64,000 bases of DNA from positions 744,001 to 808,000 of the forward strand of contig CAWBXX010000002.1 in the NCBI GenBank assembly GCA_963792885.1, in the 5' to 3' direction. Below are positions 44,419 to 53,598 of this stretch, one piece after another; position 1 is the first letter of the stretch; each line of letters opens with the position of its first letter. A program made the translations under genes and the position numbers. The stretch is from DASWJZ01 sp963792885. Its GTDB lineage: Bacteria; Pseudomonadota; Alphaproteobacteria; Rhizobiales; Afifellaceae. The notes under the pieces were generated by a model. The model searched no databases and was not told the DNA's origin. It worked only from the letters and a program-made list of their open reading frames with translations.

Positions 44419-45090
44419 ATGCCCATGCAGACGCTGGTCATCGGCGACGATGCGCCGAATTTCGAGGCCGACACCACCGAAGGCAAGATCCGCTTTCACG
44501 ATTGGCTCGGCACGTCCTGGGCGGTGCTCTTCTCGCATCCGAAGGACTTCACGCCGGTCTGCACGACCGAGCTCGGCACCATGGCGCGGCTGAAGCCGGA
44601 GTTCGACAAGCGCGGTGTCAAGATAATCGGGCTGAGCGTCGACCCGGTCGACAATCATTCGCGCTGGGCGAAGGACATCGAGGAGACGCAGGGCACCGCG
44701 GTGAACTATCCAATGATCGGCGACCCGGAGCTGAAGGTCGCGAAGGCCTTCGGGATGCTTCCCGCGAGCGTCGGAGTGACATCGGACGGCCGCACCGCCG
44801 CCGACAATCAGACCGTCCGCAACGTCTACATCATCGGCCCCGACAAGAAGATCAAGCTGGTGCTCTCCTACCCGATGACGGCCGGCAGGAACTTCGACGA
44901 GATCCTCCGCGTCATCAACTCGCTGCAGCTCACCGCCAACCACAAGGTGGCGACGCCCGCGAACTGGAAGAACGGCGAGGACGTGATCATCTCAGGCTCC
45001 GTGTCGAACGACGACGCCAAGAAGCTCTGGCCGGGCGGCTGGAAGGAGCCGAAGCCCTACATCCGCATCGTGCCGCAGCCGCAGGGTTAA
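44419..45090 (+). CDS. 1-Cys peroxiredoxin (Prx6-type)
   Basis: 223 residues. The peroxidatic Cys48 sits in DFTPVCTTELG, with Thr45 and a conserved Arg (VRNVYIIGP). The long C-terminal domain (PANWKNGEDVIISGSVSNDDAKKLWPGGWKEPKPYIR) is that of Prx6/YkuU-type peroxiredoxins, and no resolving Cys is seen. It reduces peroxides with help of an external thiol. ATG 44419 follows GGAG. A strong terminator hairpin follows the gene. Confidence 0.92.
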   Translation: MPMQTLVIGDDAPNFEADTTEGKIRFHDWLGTSWAVLFSHPKDFTPVCTTELGTMARLKPEFDKRGVKIIGLSVDPVDNHSRWAKDIEETQGTAVNYPMIGDPELKVAKAFGMLPASVGVTSDGRTAADNQTVRNVYIIGPDKKIKLVLSYPMTAGRNFDEILRVINSLQLTANHKVATPANWKNGEDVIISGSVSNDDAKKLWPGGWKEPKPYIRIVPQPQG

Positions 45091-45105
45091 GGCAGGGTCA
45101 CGAAC

Positions 45106-45136
45106 GGGCGGTGCCCAAAAGGCACCGCCCTGATTT
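45106..45136 (+). terminator. Intrinsic terminator after the peroxiredoxin gene
   Basis: GGGCGGTGCC and GGCACCGCCC pair perfectly around CAAAA, followed by TGATTT. It is the best-formed terminator in the window, though with a short U-run, 15 bases after the stop codon. Confidence 0.8.
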
Positions 45137-45266
45137 GCGGCGAGTCAGGTTAACCGAGTCTTCAGGATTTGATGAAGTTTACGCGGGTCTGCCACCGGCA
45201 AGGTCGCCGCGGAAAGCTTTTGTTCGCCGATTTCTGCGACGAGATGCGCGGAGATAGGACAGGTCT

Positions 45267-45797
45267 ATGCGCGCGCTTCTTGTCGTTTCGCTCCTGATCG
45301 CCGGCATCGCGGTCGCGCTGCCGAGCGTCTTCACGAACTACATGACGCCGAAGTCGCGCCAGCATTCGACGGCCGCCGCTGCCGTGTCGGAGTCCGAGTC
45401 CTCTAAGAGCCATCGCCATGAGGTGTCGCGCGAGGTGGAGATCAGGGCCGAGCGCGACGGCCATTTCTACGTCAACGCGACGGTGAACTTCCGCCCGGTG
45501 CGCCTGATGGTAGACACCGGCGCGACGGTGGTGGCGCTTCGCGTCTCCGACGCCGCAGCCGCGGGCATCCGCCTGCGTGACGTGGACTTCAACAATCCGG
45601 TGCAAACTGCGAACGGCACGACCAATGCCGCTCAGGCGACGCTTGAGAGCGTCAGCGTATCCGACATAGAGGTGCGCAACGTCCGCGCGCTGATCATCCC
45701 CGACGACCAGCTCTCCGTCAGCCTGCTCGGCGGCTCGTTCCTGCACGAGCTTCGGCGTTTCGAAGTCGCCGACGGGACCCTGATCTTCGAAGACTAA
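45267..45797 (+). CDS. Retropepsin-like aspartic protease, TIGR02281 family
   Basis: 176 residues. A membrane anchor (residues 3-20) is followed by a Ser/Ala/His-rich linker and a single retropepsin domain: the catalytic Asp83 is in VDTGATVVAL, LGGSFLHELRRFEV forms the wall strand, and the domain ends at GTLIFED. As a single-domain aspartic protease it must dimerise. It is probably membrane-anchored facing the periplasm. Its end is 15 bases before the pgm end, convergent. Confidence 0.87.
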   Translation: MRALLVVSLLIAGIAVALPSVFTNYMTPKSRQHSTAAAAVSESESSKSHRHEVSREVEIRAERDGHFYVNATVNFRPVRLMVDTGATVVALRVSDAAAAGIRLRDVDFNNPVQTANGTTNAAQATLESVSVSDIEVRNVRALIIPDDQLSVSLLGGSFLHELRRFEVADGTLIFED

Positions 45798-45812
45798 GAG
45801 CCGTCTCGCCGC

Positions 45813-47441
45813 TCAGGTAATTGCGCTCGGCGCGACGCCGAGCCGTGCGTGAAGTCCCACCACCTCGTCGGCCGCGGCGGTGACGCTTGCGAGCGCCTCC
45901 TGCGTCGGCACGTCGTGTTTCGCCGGGTCGGGCTCGTAGCGCTCGATGTAGACGCGGAGCGTCGCGCCTGACGTGCCGGTGCCCGACAGCCGGTAGACGA
46001 TGCGCGCGTCGCCGGAGAGCAGGATCTTCACGCCCTGCCGTTCCGCGACCGATCCGTCGACCGGGTCGGCATAGGAGAAATCCTCGGCGCTCTCGATCGC
46101 GTGCCCGCCGAAGCTCTTTCCGGCAAGCGAGGGGAGGCTCTCCCTGAGCGCTGACATCAGCTCTCCGGCAAGCGCTGAATCGATCTCCTCGTAATCGTGG
46201 CGCGTATAATAGTCGCGCCCGAATTCTCGCCAATGCGCGCGGACGATTGCCTCCACGCTTTCCCCGCGCGCGGCAACGACGTTGAGCCAGAAGAGCACCG
46301 CCCAGAGCCCGTCCTTCTCGCGGATATGATCGGAGCCCGTGCCGAAGCTTTCTTCGCCGCAGAGCGTGATGCGTCCGGCGTCGAGCAGGTTCCCGAAGAA
46401 CTTCCACCCGGTCGGCGTTTCGTAGCTCGGGATTCTGAGCTTCTTCGCGACGCGGTCGGCGGCGCGGCTCGTCGGCAGCGATCGTGCGACGCCCTTGAGC
46501 CCATGACTGTAGCCGGGAACGAGATGCGCGTTCGCCGCCATCACCGCCAGGCTGTCGCTCGGCGTCACGAAGAAGCGCCGCCCCACGATCATGTTGCGGT
46601 CGCCGTCTCCATCCGAAGCCGCGCCAAAGAGCGGGCCGTCGGGCGCCGACATCGCTTCGACGAGCGCGTGCGCGTGCACGAGGTTCGGATCGGGGTGGTG
46701 GCCGCCGAAGTCGGGAAGCGGATTGCCGTTGATGACGGCGCCTTCCGGCGCGCCGAGGCGGCCCTCCAGGATCTCCTTCGCGTAAGGGCCGGTTACCGCG
46801 CTCATCGCGTCGAAGCGCACCGTGAGGCCTAGTCTGAGGCTCTTGCGGATGCGGTCAAAATCGAAGAGCGATTCCATCAGCGTGGCGTAGGCGGCGACCG
46901 GGTCGATGACTTCGACCGTCATCGCGCCGACGACGGTTTCGCCGATCCGCTCGATATCGACATCGTCGCCGACCGCAATCCGGTATTCGCTCAGCGTGCG
47001 GCTTCGCCGGAAGATCGCGTCGGTAACGTCGGCCGGCGCCGGCCCGCCATTCGCAACGTTGTACTTGACGCCGAAATCGCCGTGCGGGCCGCCCGGATTG
47101 TGGCTTGCCGAGAGGATGATGCCGCCGCTTGCCTTGTGGAGCCGGATCAGGTGCGAGGCGGCCGGCGTGGAGAGGATGCCGCCTTTGCCCACGATGACGC
47201 GCCCGTAGCCGTTCGCCGCCGCCATTTTGAGAATTGTGCCGATCGCCACGCGGTTGTGATAGCGCCCGTCGCCGCCGAGAACGAGCTCGGCGCCCGCCTT
47301 TGGGGAGATGGTGTCGAAGATCGCCTGGACGAAATTCTCCAGATAGCGGGGCTGCTCGAAGACCTGGACCTTCTTCCGGAGCCCTGAGGTTCCGGGTTGC
47401 TGATCGTCGAATGGCGTCGTCGCGATCCGCTCAAGGTCCAT
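45813..47441 (-). CDS. pgm: Phosphoglucomutase (alpha-D-glucose phosphate-specific)
   Basis: 542 residues. It interconverts glucose 1-phosphate and 6-phosphate for glycogen and UDP-glucose. The phosphoserine loop is SASHNPGG with Ser113, the metal loop is SDGDGDRN, and the sugar-binding loop contains CGEESFGTGSDHIREKDGLWA; RLSGTGTSGATLRVYIE closes the phosphate-binding domain. The start MDLERIATTPFDDQQPGTSGLRKKV matches the family. Divergent from the second mutase, with 151 bases between. Confidence 0.95.
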   Translation of the reverse strand: MDLERIATTPFDDQQPGTSGLRKKVQVFEQPRYLENFVQAIFDTISPKAGAELVLGGDGRYHNRVAIGTILKMAAANGYGRVIVGKGGILSTPAASHLIRLHKASGGIILSASHNPGGPHGDFGVKYNVANGGPAPADVTDAIFRRSRTLSEYRIAVGDDVDIERIGETVVGAMTVEVIDPVAAYATLMESLFDFDRIRKSLRLGLTVRFDAMSAVTGPYAKEILEGRLGAPEGAVINGNPLPDFGGHHPDPNLVHAHALVEAMSAPDGPLFGAASDGDGDRNMIVGRRFFVTPSDSLAVMAANAHLVPGYSHGLKGVARSLPTSRAADRVAKKLRIPSYETPTGWKFFGNLLDAGRITLCGEESFGTGSDHIREKDGLWAVLFWLNVVAARGESVEAIVRAHWREFGRDYYTRHDYEEIDSALAGELMSALRESLPSLAGKSFGGHAIESAEDFSYADPVDGSVAERQGVKILLSGDARIVYRLSGTGTSGATLRVYIERYEPDPAKHDVPTQEALASVTAAADEVVGLHARLGVAPSAIT

Positions 47442-47592
47442 GATTTACCCCCGCTTGCGCCTGAACTCTTGGAAGCCCGGTGGCCGGAGATCAAGGGGTT
47501 CGACGGCTGCCGCGTCGTCGACACCAACCCCGCCCGCTGCTATCCTGCGCTAGGTTATCGCAATTCACCCACCGAGGCGCTGAGCCCACCGA

Positions 47593-49170
47593 ATGAATGC
47601 CCCAAAAAGCGCGCCCGACCGCCAGCTCTTGAGCCGCCGGAGCGGTACTGCGCGCGCACCGAGCGCCGGCGCGTTTCCCGTGCCGAAACCGTCGCTGGCC
47701 CCCAACACCTACGCCTTCGAATCGGAGCCGATGGTCAAGCCCACGGGCTTCCGCGAATACGACGCGCGCTGGCTCTTCGAAAAGGAGATCAATCTGATGG
47801 GTGTCGAGGCGCTGGGCCTCGGCCTCGGCACCCTGCTTCATGAGATGGGAGTCCGGCCGGAAGTCGTCACCGGCCATGACTTCCGTTCCTATTCCGCTGC
47901 CATCAAGCTGGCGCTGACGACCGGGCTGATGGCGGCGGGGATCAAGGTGCACGACATCGGCCTCGCCGTGACCCCGATGGCCTATTTCGCCCAGTTCGCG
48001 CTCGACGTGCCGGCCGTCGCCATGGTCACCGCTTCGCACAACGAGAACGGCTGGACCGGCGTGAAGATGGGTGCCGATCGGCCGCTCACTTTCGGTCCCG
48101 ACGAGATGGGCCGGCTCCGCGACATTGTGCTCACGGGGGCATTCGACGTTCGCGGCGGCGGCTCCTACACCTTCGTGCCGGACTTCCCCGCGCGCTACAT
48201 CGCAGACCTGACCGATCGTCCGAAGCTCAAGCATCCGATCAAGGTCGTGGTCGCCTGCGGCAACGGCACCGCCGGCGCCTTCGCACCGCGCGCACTGGAG
48301 GCGATCGGCGTCGAGGTGGTGCCGCTCGACACCGAGCTCGATCACAGGTTCCCGCGTTACAACCCCAACCCCGAAGACCTGAAGATGCTCGCCGCGATCC
48401 GCGACAAGGTCCTGGAGACGGGGGCCGCCGTCGGCCTCGGCTTCGACGGCGACGGCGACCGCTGCGGCGTGGTCGACAATGAGGGCGAGGAGATATTCGC
48501 CGACAAGGTCGGCGTGATGCTCGCGCGCGACATCTCAGCGCTCCATCCGAACGCGACCTTCGTCGTCGACGTGAAGTCGACCGGCCTCTTCGCGAGCGAT
48601 CCGAAGCTCGCCGAGAACGGCGCCAAGGCCGACTACTGGAAGACCGGGCACTCCTACATCAAACGGCGCGTGAAGGCGCTCGACGCGATCGCCGGCTTCG
48701 AGAAGTCGGGGCACTATTTCTTCAACGCGCCCATCGGCCGCGGCTATGACGACGGGCTCGTCTCCGCGCTTGCGATTCTCGACATGCTCGACCGCAATCC
48801 CGGGAAGACGATGGCCGACCTACGCCGCGCGCTGCCGAAGACCTGGGGCTCGCCGACGATGTCGCCGCATTGCGACGACGAGCGGAAGTATGCGGTGGTC
48901 GAGAATGTCGTGCGCGATTTCAGGGCTATGAAGGAGAAAGGCGAAACGCTCGCCGGTCATCCGCTCAGTGATCTGATCACCGTGAACGGTGTGCGCGTCG
49001 TCGCCGACGACGGGACGTGGGGTCTGGTGCGCGCGTCCTCCAACAAGCCCGAGCTGGTCGTCGTCGTAGAAAGCCCGGTTTCCGAGGAGCGGATGCGGGA
49101 GATGTTCAAAGGCGTCGATGCTGTGCTGCGCCGCAATCCGGACGTTGGCGCGTACAACCAGACGATCTGA
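47593..49170 (+). CDS. Phosphomannomutase/phosphoglucomutase
   Basis: 525 residues from ATG 47593. The active-site serine is in TASHNENG (Ser148), the metal loop is GFDGDGDRCGVVD, and the later domains (EKSGHYFFNAPIGRGYDDGL; GLVRASSNKPELVVVVE) belong to the AlgC/ManB-like PMM/PGM family. The first 29 residues are low-complexity; GTG 47680 (starting MPKPSLAPNTYAFES) is a likely true start. It makes mannose 1-phosphate or glucose 1-phosphate for polysaccharides and LPS. The next gene starts three bases after its stop. Confidence 0.92.
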   Translation: MNAPKSAPDRQLLSRRSGTARAPSAGAFPVPKPSLAPNTYAFESEPMVKPTGFREYDARWLFEKEINLMGVEALGLGLGTLLHEMGVRPEVVTGHDFRSYSAAIKLALTTGLMAAGIKVHDIGLAVTPMAYFAQFALDVPAVAMVTASHNENGWTGVKMGADRPLTFGPDEMGRLRDIVLTGAFDVRGGGSYTFVPDFPARYIADLTDRPKLKHPIKVVVACGNGTAGAFAPRALEAIGVEVVPLDTELDHRFPRYNPNPEDLKMLAAIRDKVLETGAAVGLGFDGDGDRCGVVDNEGEEIFADKVGVMLARDISALHPNATFVVDVKSTGLFASDPKLAENGAKADYWKTGHSYIKRRVKALDAIAGFEKSGHYFFNAPIGRGYDDGLVSALAILDMLDRNPGKTMADLRRALPKTWGSPTMSPHCDDERKYAVVENVVRDFRAMKEKGETLAGHPLSDLITVNGVRVVADDGTWGLVRASSNKPELVVVVESPVSEERMREMFKGVDAVLRRNPDVGAYNQTI

Positions 49171-49173
49171 GAG

Positions 49174-50518
49174 ATGCACGGCCGGAAAGCTGAGTTTGGC
49201 CGCGGGCGGAGGCTCGTCGGTGGAGCGTTGGTCCTCGCAGCGCTGCTGTTCCTCGCGGCGCCCGCCGCCGGCCAGGAGCAACCGAACCCGTTCAGCTTCC
49301 TGAAGCCGTGGGTGGAAAAGGAGATCCTCGGCAGGGGCTCGTCCACTGAGCCGCCGCCGGCCGAGACGCCGGGAGAGCCAACCGGTGCGTTGCCCGACGC
49401 TGCTCCGAGCGAAGCGGCACCGTCTCCGGCCGCAATCGAACCTCCCTCCGACGCTGCCTCCGCCGAGGAAGGCGCACCGCCGCTTGTTGGCCCGGACGAG
49501 AGTTCCGCGCTTCGCGGCAGCGCCGGCCAGCCGGCCGACGCTCTTTCCGAGTCCGAGTTCCGCGCCCGACGAGCCATCGGTCGGGGTCGCGGTGGAGGAG
49601 CCCGGATCGGAGCCGGTTATTCCGCCTGTGGCCGAGGCAAAGCCCGAGCCGCTCCGCTTCGCGCTCCTAGCAGGTCGGAGCGCCGCGGCGACCATGGCGC
49701 TGATCGGCCCGATTGCCGACGATCTCGCGAGGCTGCTTGACCGGCCCGTGGAGCTCCTGCCGTTTCCCTCCTACGGCGCGATGGTCGACGCGCAGGTCGA
49801 TCGCCGTATCGACGGCGGTTTCTATTCCTCTGCCGCCTTCGCGCTCGCCGACGCCCGCTGCGCCTGCCTTGAGCCGCTGGTAGCGCCCCGAGCGTGGGAT
49901 GGCACACTCTCCTATTACGCGATCATCGTGGCGCGCGCCGGCTCCGGCATTGCCTCGACGGCTGGCCTCGCCGGCAAGACCGTCGCGGTCGGTGCGGAAG
50001 ACTCGATCGGCGCTCGGCGCATGCAGCTTGCAGGGCTGATGGCGGAGGGCCTCGACCCGGCTGCGACCTTCGGCTCCGTCGTCGAGACGGAGTTGGCCGA
50101 AGCCGCGATGCGTCTGGTCATGGCTGGGGGCGCGGATGCCGCCTTCGCGTGGAGCTCGCTCGCCGGCCGGGCCGAAGCGGGTTACTCGCGCGGGACGCTG
50201 ACGGACCTTGTCGCGGAGGGAGCGCTCGCGATGTCGGATATCTCCATCGTATGGCGCTCGCCGCCGATCGAGCATGGGCCTTTTGCGCTGTCGCGGACGC
50301 TCGACGAAGCCGACAAGGACAAGGTGGAGGCGTATCTGGTGGAACTCGTGAACGCCGACCCGGCCGCGTATGACGCGCTCAACCCCTTCTATGGAGGCGG
50401 CTACGCACAGGTCGATCCCGCCGACTATTCCGGCGTCGAAACTCTCGCTGCGCAGGATGTCGATGCGCTCCGCATGCCGACGGCCGCAGCCGCCTCGGCG
50501 GTGCCGCTCGCGCAATAG
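49174..50518 (+). CDS. PhnD-like periplasmic binding protein with Pro/Ala/Ser-rich linker (one frameshift)
   Basis: The N-terminal frame from ATG 49174 gives a signal peptide (LVLAALLFLAAPAAGQ), a conserved-looking stretch NPFSFLKPWVEKEILGRG, then a 100-residue Pro/Ala/Ser/Glu linker; the C-terminal frame continues with LRFALLAGRSAAATMALIGPIADDLARLLDRPVELLPF, a PhnD-like phosphate/phosphonate-binding fold, to 50518. They join after removing one base in the 49520-49570 region, making about 447 residues. It has no ABC permease or ATPase nearby, so it may sense rather than import. Its start three bases after the mutase suggests cotranscription. Confidence 0.75.
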
Positions 50519-50527
50519 AGAGTTGGA

Positions 50528-51100
50528 TTAGCAGTCCGAGCAGGATATCGAGTTGACGAGGCGCGGCACGAAATACAGTCGGTCGCTCATCCCGACACTG
50601 CCGGTGATGACGTAACCGACGGCGGGCGTATAGGTGTAGTTGACCTCGGACATGATGATCTGCGAATTCGCCACGCGCAGCGTCTCCGGCACGACCGCGT
50701 TCAAATTTTGGGTCTTCGAATATGCGGTTCCGCCTTCCGACCGGCTCCATGTGACCGTGGCGTTCTGCGAGCCGTCGATCTTGACCGCCGTGACGCGCAT
50801 CTGAAGGCTCGTCGCGGAATAGGGGTAGATCGCGCCCGGCGCGATGTCGAAGATCTGGTCGATCTGAGCCTTGGTGATTGTCTTGGTGCGGGAGACGAGG
50901 TCGCCGATCGACGAGCAAAGGTTGTTCAGCCGGCGGTCGACGCTGAGGCCCTGGGTGACCTCCACGCCCCCGATCCACAGGAGCACCATGATCGGGAGGA
51001 TGAGTGAGAACTCGACCGCCGCCATGCCGCGCTCGTGCAGCGGGAAGCGGAGCGCGAGCGAGCGCCCGAATTGGAGGAATTGCGTCAATTGCTCCGGCAT
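50528..51100 (-). CDS. TadE/TadG-like pseudopilin
   Basis: 190 residues, ATG 51100, two bases after the stop of the previous gene. The basic N-terminus ends ERG and is followed by MAAVEFSLILPIMVLLWIGGVEV, the class of prepilin-like leader (G/xxxxEF) processed by CpaA/TadV. The C-terminal part is a periplasmic domain with SRSEGGTAYSKTQNL and a final SCSDC Cys pair. It is probably a minor pilin of the Tad apparatus. Confidence 0.82.
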   Translation of the reverse strand: MPEQLTQFLQFGRSLALRFPLHERGMAAVEFSLILPIMVLLWIGGVEVTQGLSVDRRLNNLCSSIGDLVSRTKTITKAQIDQIFDIAPGAIYPYSATSLQMRVTAVKIDGSQNATVTWSRSEGGTAYSKTQNLNAVVPETLRVANSQIIMSEVNYTYTPAVGYVITGSVGMSDRLYFVPRLVNSISCSDC

Positions 51101-51102
51101 CG

Positions 51103-51726
51103 TCAGCTGCCGCATCCGCCGGTGGTGGACTGGTACGGCTCGTTGCAGAACGCGGCGAACGAGCCGATCAGCCGCTTGCCGTTCGAAAGGTTCTTGAGCG
51201 AGAGCGCACCGAAGATCTTGTTCGTCGGCCACTGATAATAGGCGCGCACGACGACGATCTCGTTTGCCGAACCGTAGTCGATCGTGCCGGGGTCTTCGAA
51301 CTTGTCCTCGTCGTCGACGGGCTTGGCCACGGTCATGTCGGCAAATGTCTTGTAATGCTTCACCTGGAGATAGAAGTCGGAGCCGGTGCAGTCGATGAAG
51401 ACGGAGATGCGGTCGCAGACTGCGTTCTTGAAATCGGCCGCCGACATTCCGCCCTGTTGCGCCTGGCCCGTGCGGATCAGCCGCGAAGTCTCGAAGACGG
51501 CATTGTCGAGAACCTGTTCGGCGACGAAGACGAGCGCCGTCTCCGCGATCACGAACATCAGGAAGAAGAAGATCGGCGCGATGATCGCGAACTCGATCGC
51601 CGCCGAGCCGCTTTCGTTGCGGCGCCACCGGCGACGCAAGCGCTGGGCGCGGCTCAAGGGCCGGTCGATGACGGGCGGCTGCTCGCTCACGGGTTTGATC
51701 TCTGCGTCCACGTATAGAGGCCTCAT
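51103..51726 (-). CDS. TadE-like pseudopilin
   Basis: 207 residues. The leader reads RRWRRNESG then SAAIEFAIIAPIFFFLMFVIAE, the TadE-type pseudopilin helix. The mature domain has a long extracytoplasmic part with CDRISVFIDCTGSDFYLQVKHY and Cys residues. Cotranscribed with the second pseudopilin. A weak dyad with AATAGC/GCTATT lies between its start and the next gene at 51809. Confidence 0.83.
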   Translation of the reverse strand: MRPLYVDAEIKPVSEQPPVIDRPLSRAQRLRRRWRRNESGSAAIEFAIIAPIFFFLMFVIAETALVFVAEQVLDNAVFETSRLIRTGQAQQGGMSAADFKNAVCDRISVFIDCTGSDFYLQVKHYKTFADMTVAKPVDDEDKFEDPGTIDYGSANEIVVVRAYYQWPTNKIFGALSLKNLSNGKRLIGSFAAFCNEPYQSTTGGCGS

Positions 51727-51808
51727 AGCAGAGCCATTCCCGGAAAACTTTAATGGATGGCTCTGGTCGCCGGCATTGTTTTAACTAGTGTGAACAATAG
51801 CTTAACGG

Positions 51809-52270
51809 CTATTTTGACAGATCCTGCCGCGTTTGGATCTGCGCGGAGGCGTCGTCGAAGTGCTGCTTCTCGTCGCCAACCGAGACCACCCGCTCGCAGA
51901 CCGGCGCGCAGGAGAAGGTCTGCCGGTCCTGGCCGTAGAAGATGGTCGTGAGCTGGCGGATGTCGGAGGAGACGCGGAGCGTCGTGTTCAGGATTTCGTT
52001 GCCGTCCTTGTCGAGCACGATCAGGTTCGTCGTCCCCGCTGTCTTGCCCGTCAGGACGAGCGTCTTCTCGTCATCGACGCTCGCGTCGGCGATGCCCGGA
52101 TTGCCGATGATGATAGTCTGTGCCGGCGCGTCGAGCTTCAACACCTTGGCGAAGTCGATGGTGACGTCGATCGGACCCTCCGCTGCGACCGCGATCGCGG
52201 CCGTCGAGCCGGTCCAGGCGATCGCCGCGATAACGAGCCGGCGGCCGAGGCGGCCAAGGACTATACGCAT
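51809..52270 (-). CDS. Secretin N-domain-like pilus assembly protein
   Basis: 153 residues. Signal peptide (AAIAWTGSTAAIAVAAE, cleavage about 30), then a small domain seen at the start of CpaC-type secretins: VLKLDAPAQTIIIGNPGIADASVDDEKTLVLTGKTAGTTNLIVLDKDGNEIL. The C-terminal part has a Cys pair (CAPVC). Stand-alone copies of this pilus assembly N-domain (PF13629) occur beside tad loci. It could add to the secretin ring. Confidence 0.8.
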   Translation of the reverse strand: MRIVLGRLGRRLVIAAIAWTGSTAAIAVAAEGPIDVTIDFAKVLKLDAPAQTIIIGNPGIADASVDDEKTLVLTGKTAGTTNLIVLDKDGNEILNTTLRVSSDIRQLTTIFYGQDRQTFSCAPVCERVVSVGDEKQHFDDASAQIQTRQDLSK

Positions 52271-52383
52271 CGAGCTCTCCTACTCGGCTCCTCGCCTCAC
52301 GGCGGACGCCCTTGCGCAAACGCTGCCACACCTCGGGAGGCGTGGCGCGCACGAATACGGCTTAACTATCTACACAAACGGGG

Positions 52384-52399
52384 TTAATGAGCGTTTAAC
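52384..52399. promoter_or_regulatory. CtrA-binding box near flp
   Basis: TTAATGAGCGTTTAAC is a perfect TTAA-N7-TTAAC CtrA site, in the AT-rich 350-base divergent gap between the secretin-N-domain gene (start 52270) and flp (start 52622). CtrA controls pilA and cpa genes in Caulobacter. The rest of the gap holds AT-rich stretches (52440-52540), probable promoters of both units, and no further gene. Confidence 0.7.
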
Positions 52400-52621
52400 A
52401 GACTAAAGCGAAGGTTCAACAGCGCGACACAAGATACATATAGAAAGACCACTGAAAAAGTTGACGCTATTTTTACCACTGGCTGCTTTTTGACGCGACC
52501 CTTTTGATAAAATGTATCGGGTTAACTTTGGTACAGAGAATGGATGCTAGTTGATCGGGGAGTTTAGGCGGGCAGGCTCGCCGAAACAAATCCATCGGGG
52601 GATGGCGTTTAGGAGGGTTAG

Positions 52622-52786
52622 ATGAAGAAGTTGGCCATTCGGTTTGCGCGGAACCAGTCTGGGGCCACCGCGATCGAGTACGGGCTGATTGCGGCGCTGA
52701 TTTCGGTCGTGATCATCGGCGCACTGTCGACCGTCGGCACGAACCTCGTCGCGAAGTTCAACCAGATCGCGGTGCAGCTGCAGTAG
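52622..52786 (+). CDS. flp: Flp/Fap-type major pilin
   Basis: 54 residues: MKKLAIRFARNQSG, then ATAIEYGLIAALISVVIIGAL and TVGTNLVAKFNQIAVQLQ. It has the type IVb prepilin leader (cleavage after Gly14, mature Glu at +5 in ATAIEY). GGAGGG lies a few bases before the ATG. It is polymerised by the CpaF/TadB/TadC machine after CpaA cleaves it. The gene is too short for automatic ORF cut-offs. Confidence 0.95.
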   Translation: MKKLAIRFARNQSGATAIEYGLIAALISVVIIGALSTVGTNLVAKFNQIAVQLQ

Positions 52787-52863
52787 CGGCAGCAGGGCGG
52801 CGACGTCGCCGCGCCGCGGACGGCAGTCGGCGCTTTCCCGTTTCGCGAGCATTTCCAGAAAGC

Positions 52864-53415
52864 ATGGAAGTGCTCTCAAATGTGGCTGGTTCGCGCATGA
52901 CGATCTCGACCGGTGCCGCCGTGTGCGGCCTCGTCCTTTTTCCGCTCGCCATGATCTATGCCGGGCTGATGGACGTGGTCACGCTTACGATCCGCAACAC
53001 GCTGGTGGTTGCGATCGGTTGCGTCTGGTTGGTGCTGGCGCCCCTTGCGGGCTTCACGCTTGCCGAGCTCGGAACGAGTGTGGCGCTGGCCGGCGGGATT
53101 CTCGCCGTCACCTTCACGCTCTTCGCGCTTGGCTGGATCGGCGGCGGCGACGCCAAGCTCGCCGCCGTGACGGCACTATGGTTCAGCCCGCAGGAGGCGT
53201 TTCTCTTCTTCGCCTATGCCTCGGTGCTCGGCGGCATCCTGACCGTCGTCCTGCTGCAGTTGCGCGCGAGCCCCATTCCGATGTTTCTCCACCGCGTTCC
53301 GTGGATCGCGCAGTTGCGCGATGCGCGCACCGGTGTTCCCTATGGCGCCGCGATGGCGCCGGCGGCCCTTCTCGTCTTCCCCGACACCGCCTGGGTGGCG
53401 CACGCGCTTTCCTGA
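52864..53415 (+). CDS. cpaA: Prepilin peptidase CpaA/TadV
   Basis: 183 residues; ATG 52864, with ATG 52897 (MTISTGAAVCG) an equally good start. Six helices and two conserved Asp residues (LMDVVTLTIRN and GGGDAKL) form the aspartyl type IV prepilin peptidase site. It cleaves the Flp and TadE-like leaders. Adjacent to flp and upstream of cpaB. Confidence 0.9.
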   Translation: MEVLSNVAGSRMTISTGAAVCGLVLFPLAMIYAGLMDVVTLTIRNTLVVAIGCVWLVLAPLAGFTLAELGTSVALAGGILAVTFTLFALGWIGGGDAKLAAVTALWFSPQEAFLFFAYASVLGGILTVVLLQLRASPIPMFLHRVPWIAQLRDARTGVPYGAAMAPAALLVFPDTAWVAHALS

Positions 53416-53514
53416 GCGACATTTCGGCGAGCGCGATTTGGAGTTTGTTTCGTTTTCGTTAACCATGGCGGGGTTGCCGCCAAACCCCTCGGAAATCCGG
53501 GGAAATACGGCTCA

Positions 53515-53529
53515 TTAACCATCCCTTGA
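53515..53529. promoter_or_regulatory. Degenerate CtrA-like box upstream of cpaB
   Basis: TTAACCATCCCTTGA fits TTAA-N7-TTAA with one mismatch. A further TTAACCATGG stands at 53459. It lies about 70 bases before cpaB, inside the 183-base gap after cpaA. Confidence 0.35.
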
Positions 53530-53598
53530 CCTTTCTTGAGCGAAACTGACCGCCGCTGAAGGCCGCGTTCGCGGACCGGAGAAATCGGGGCAGTTGCG

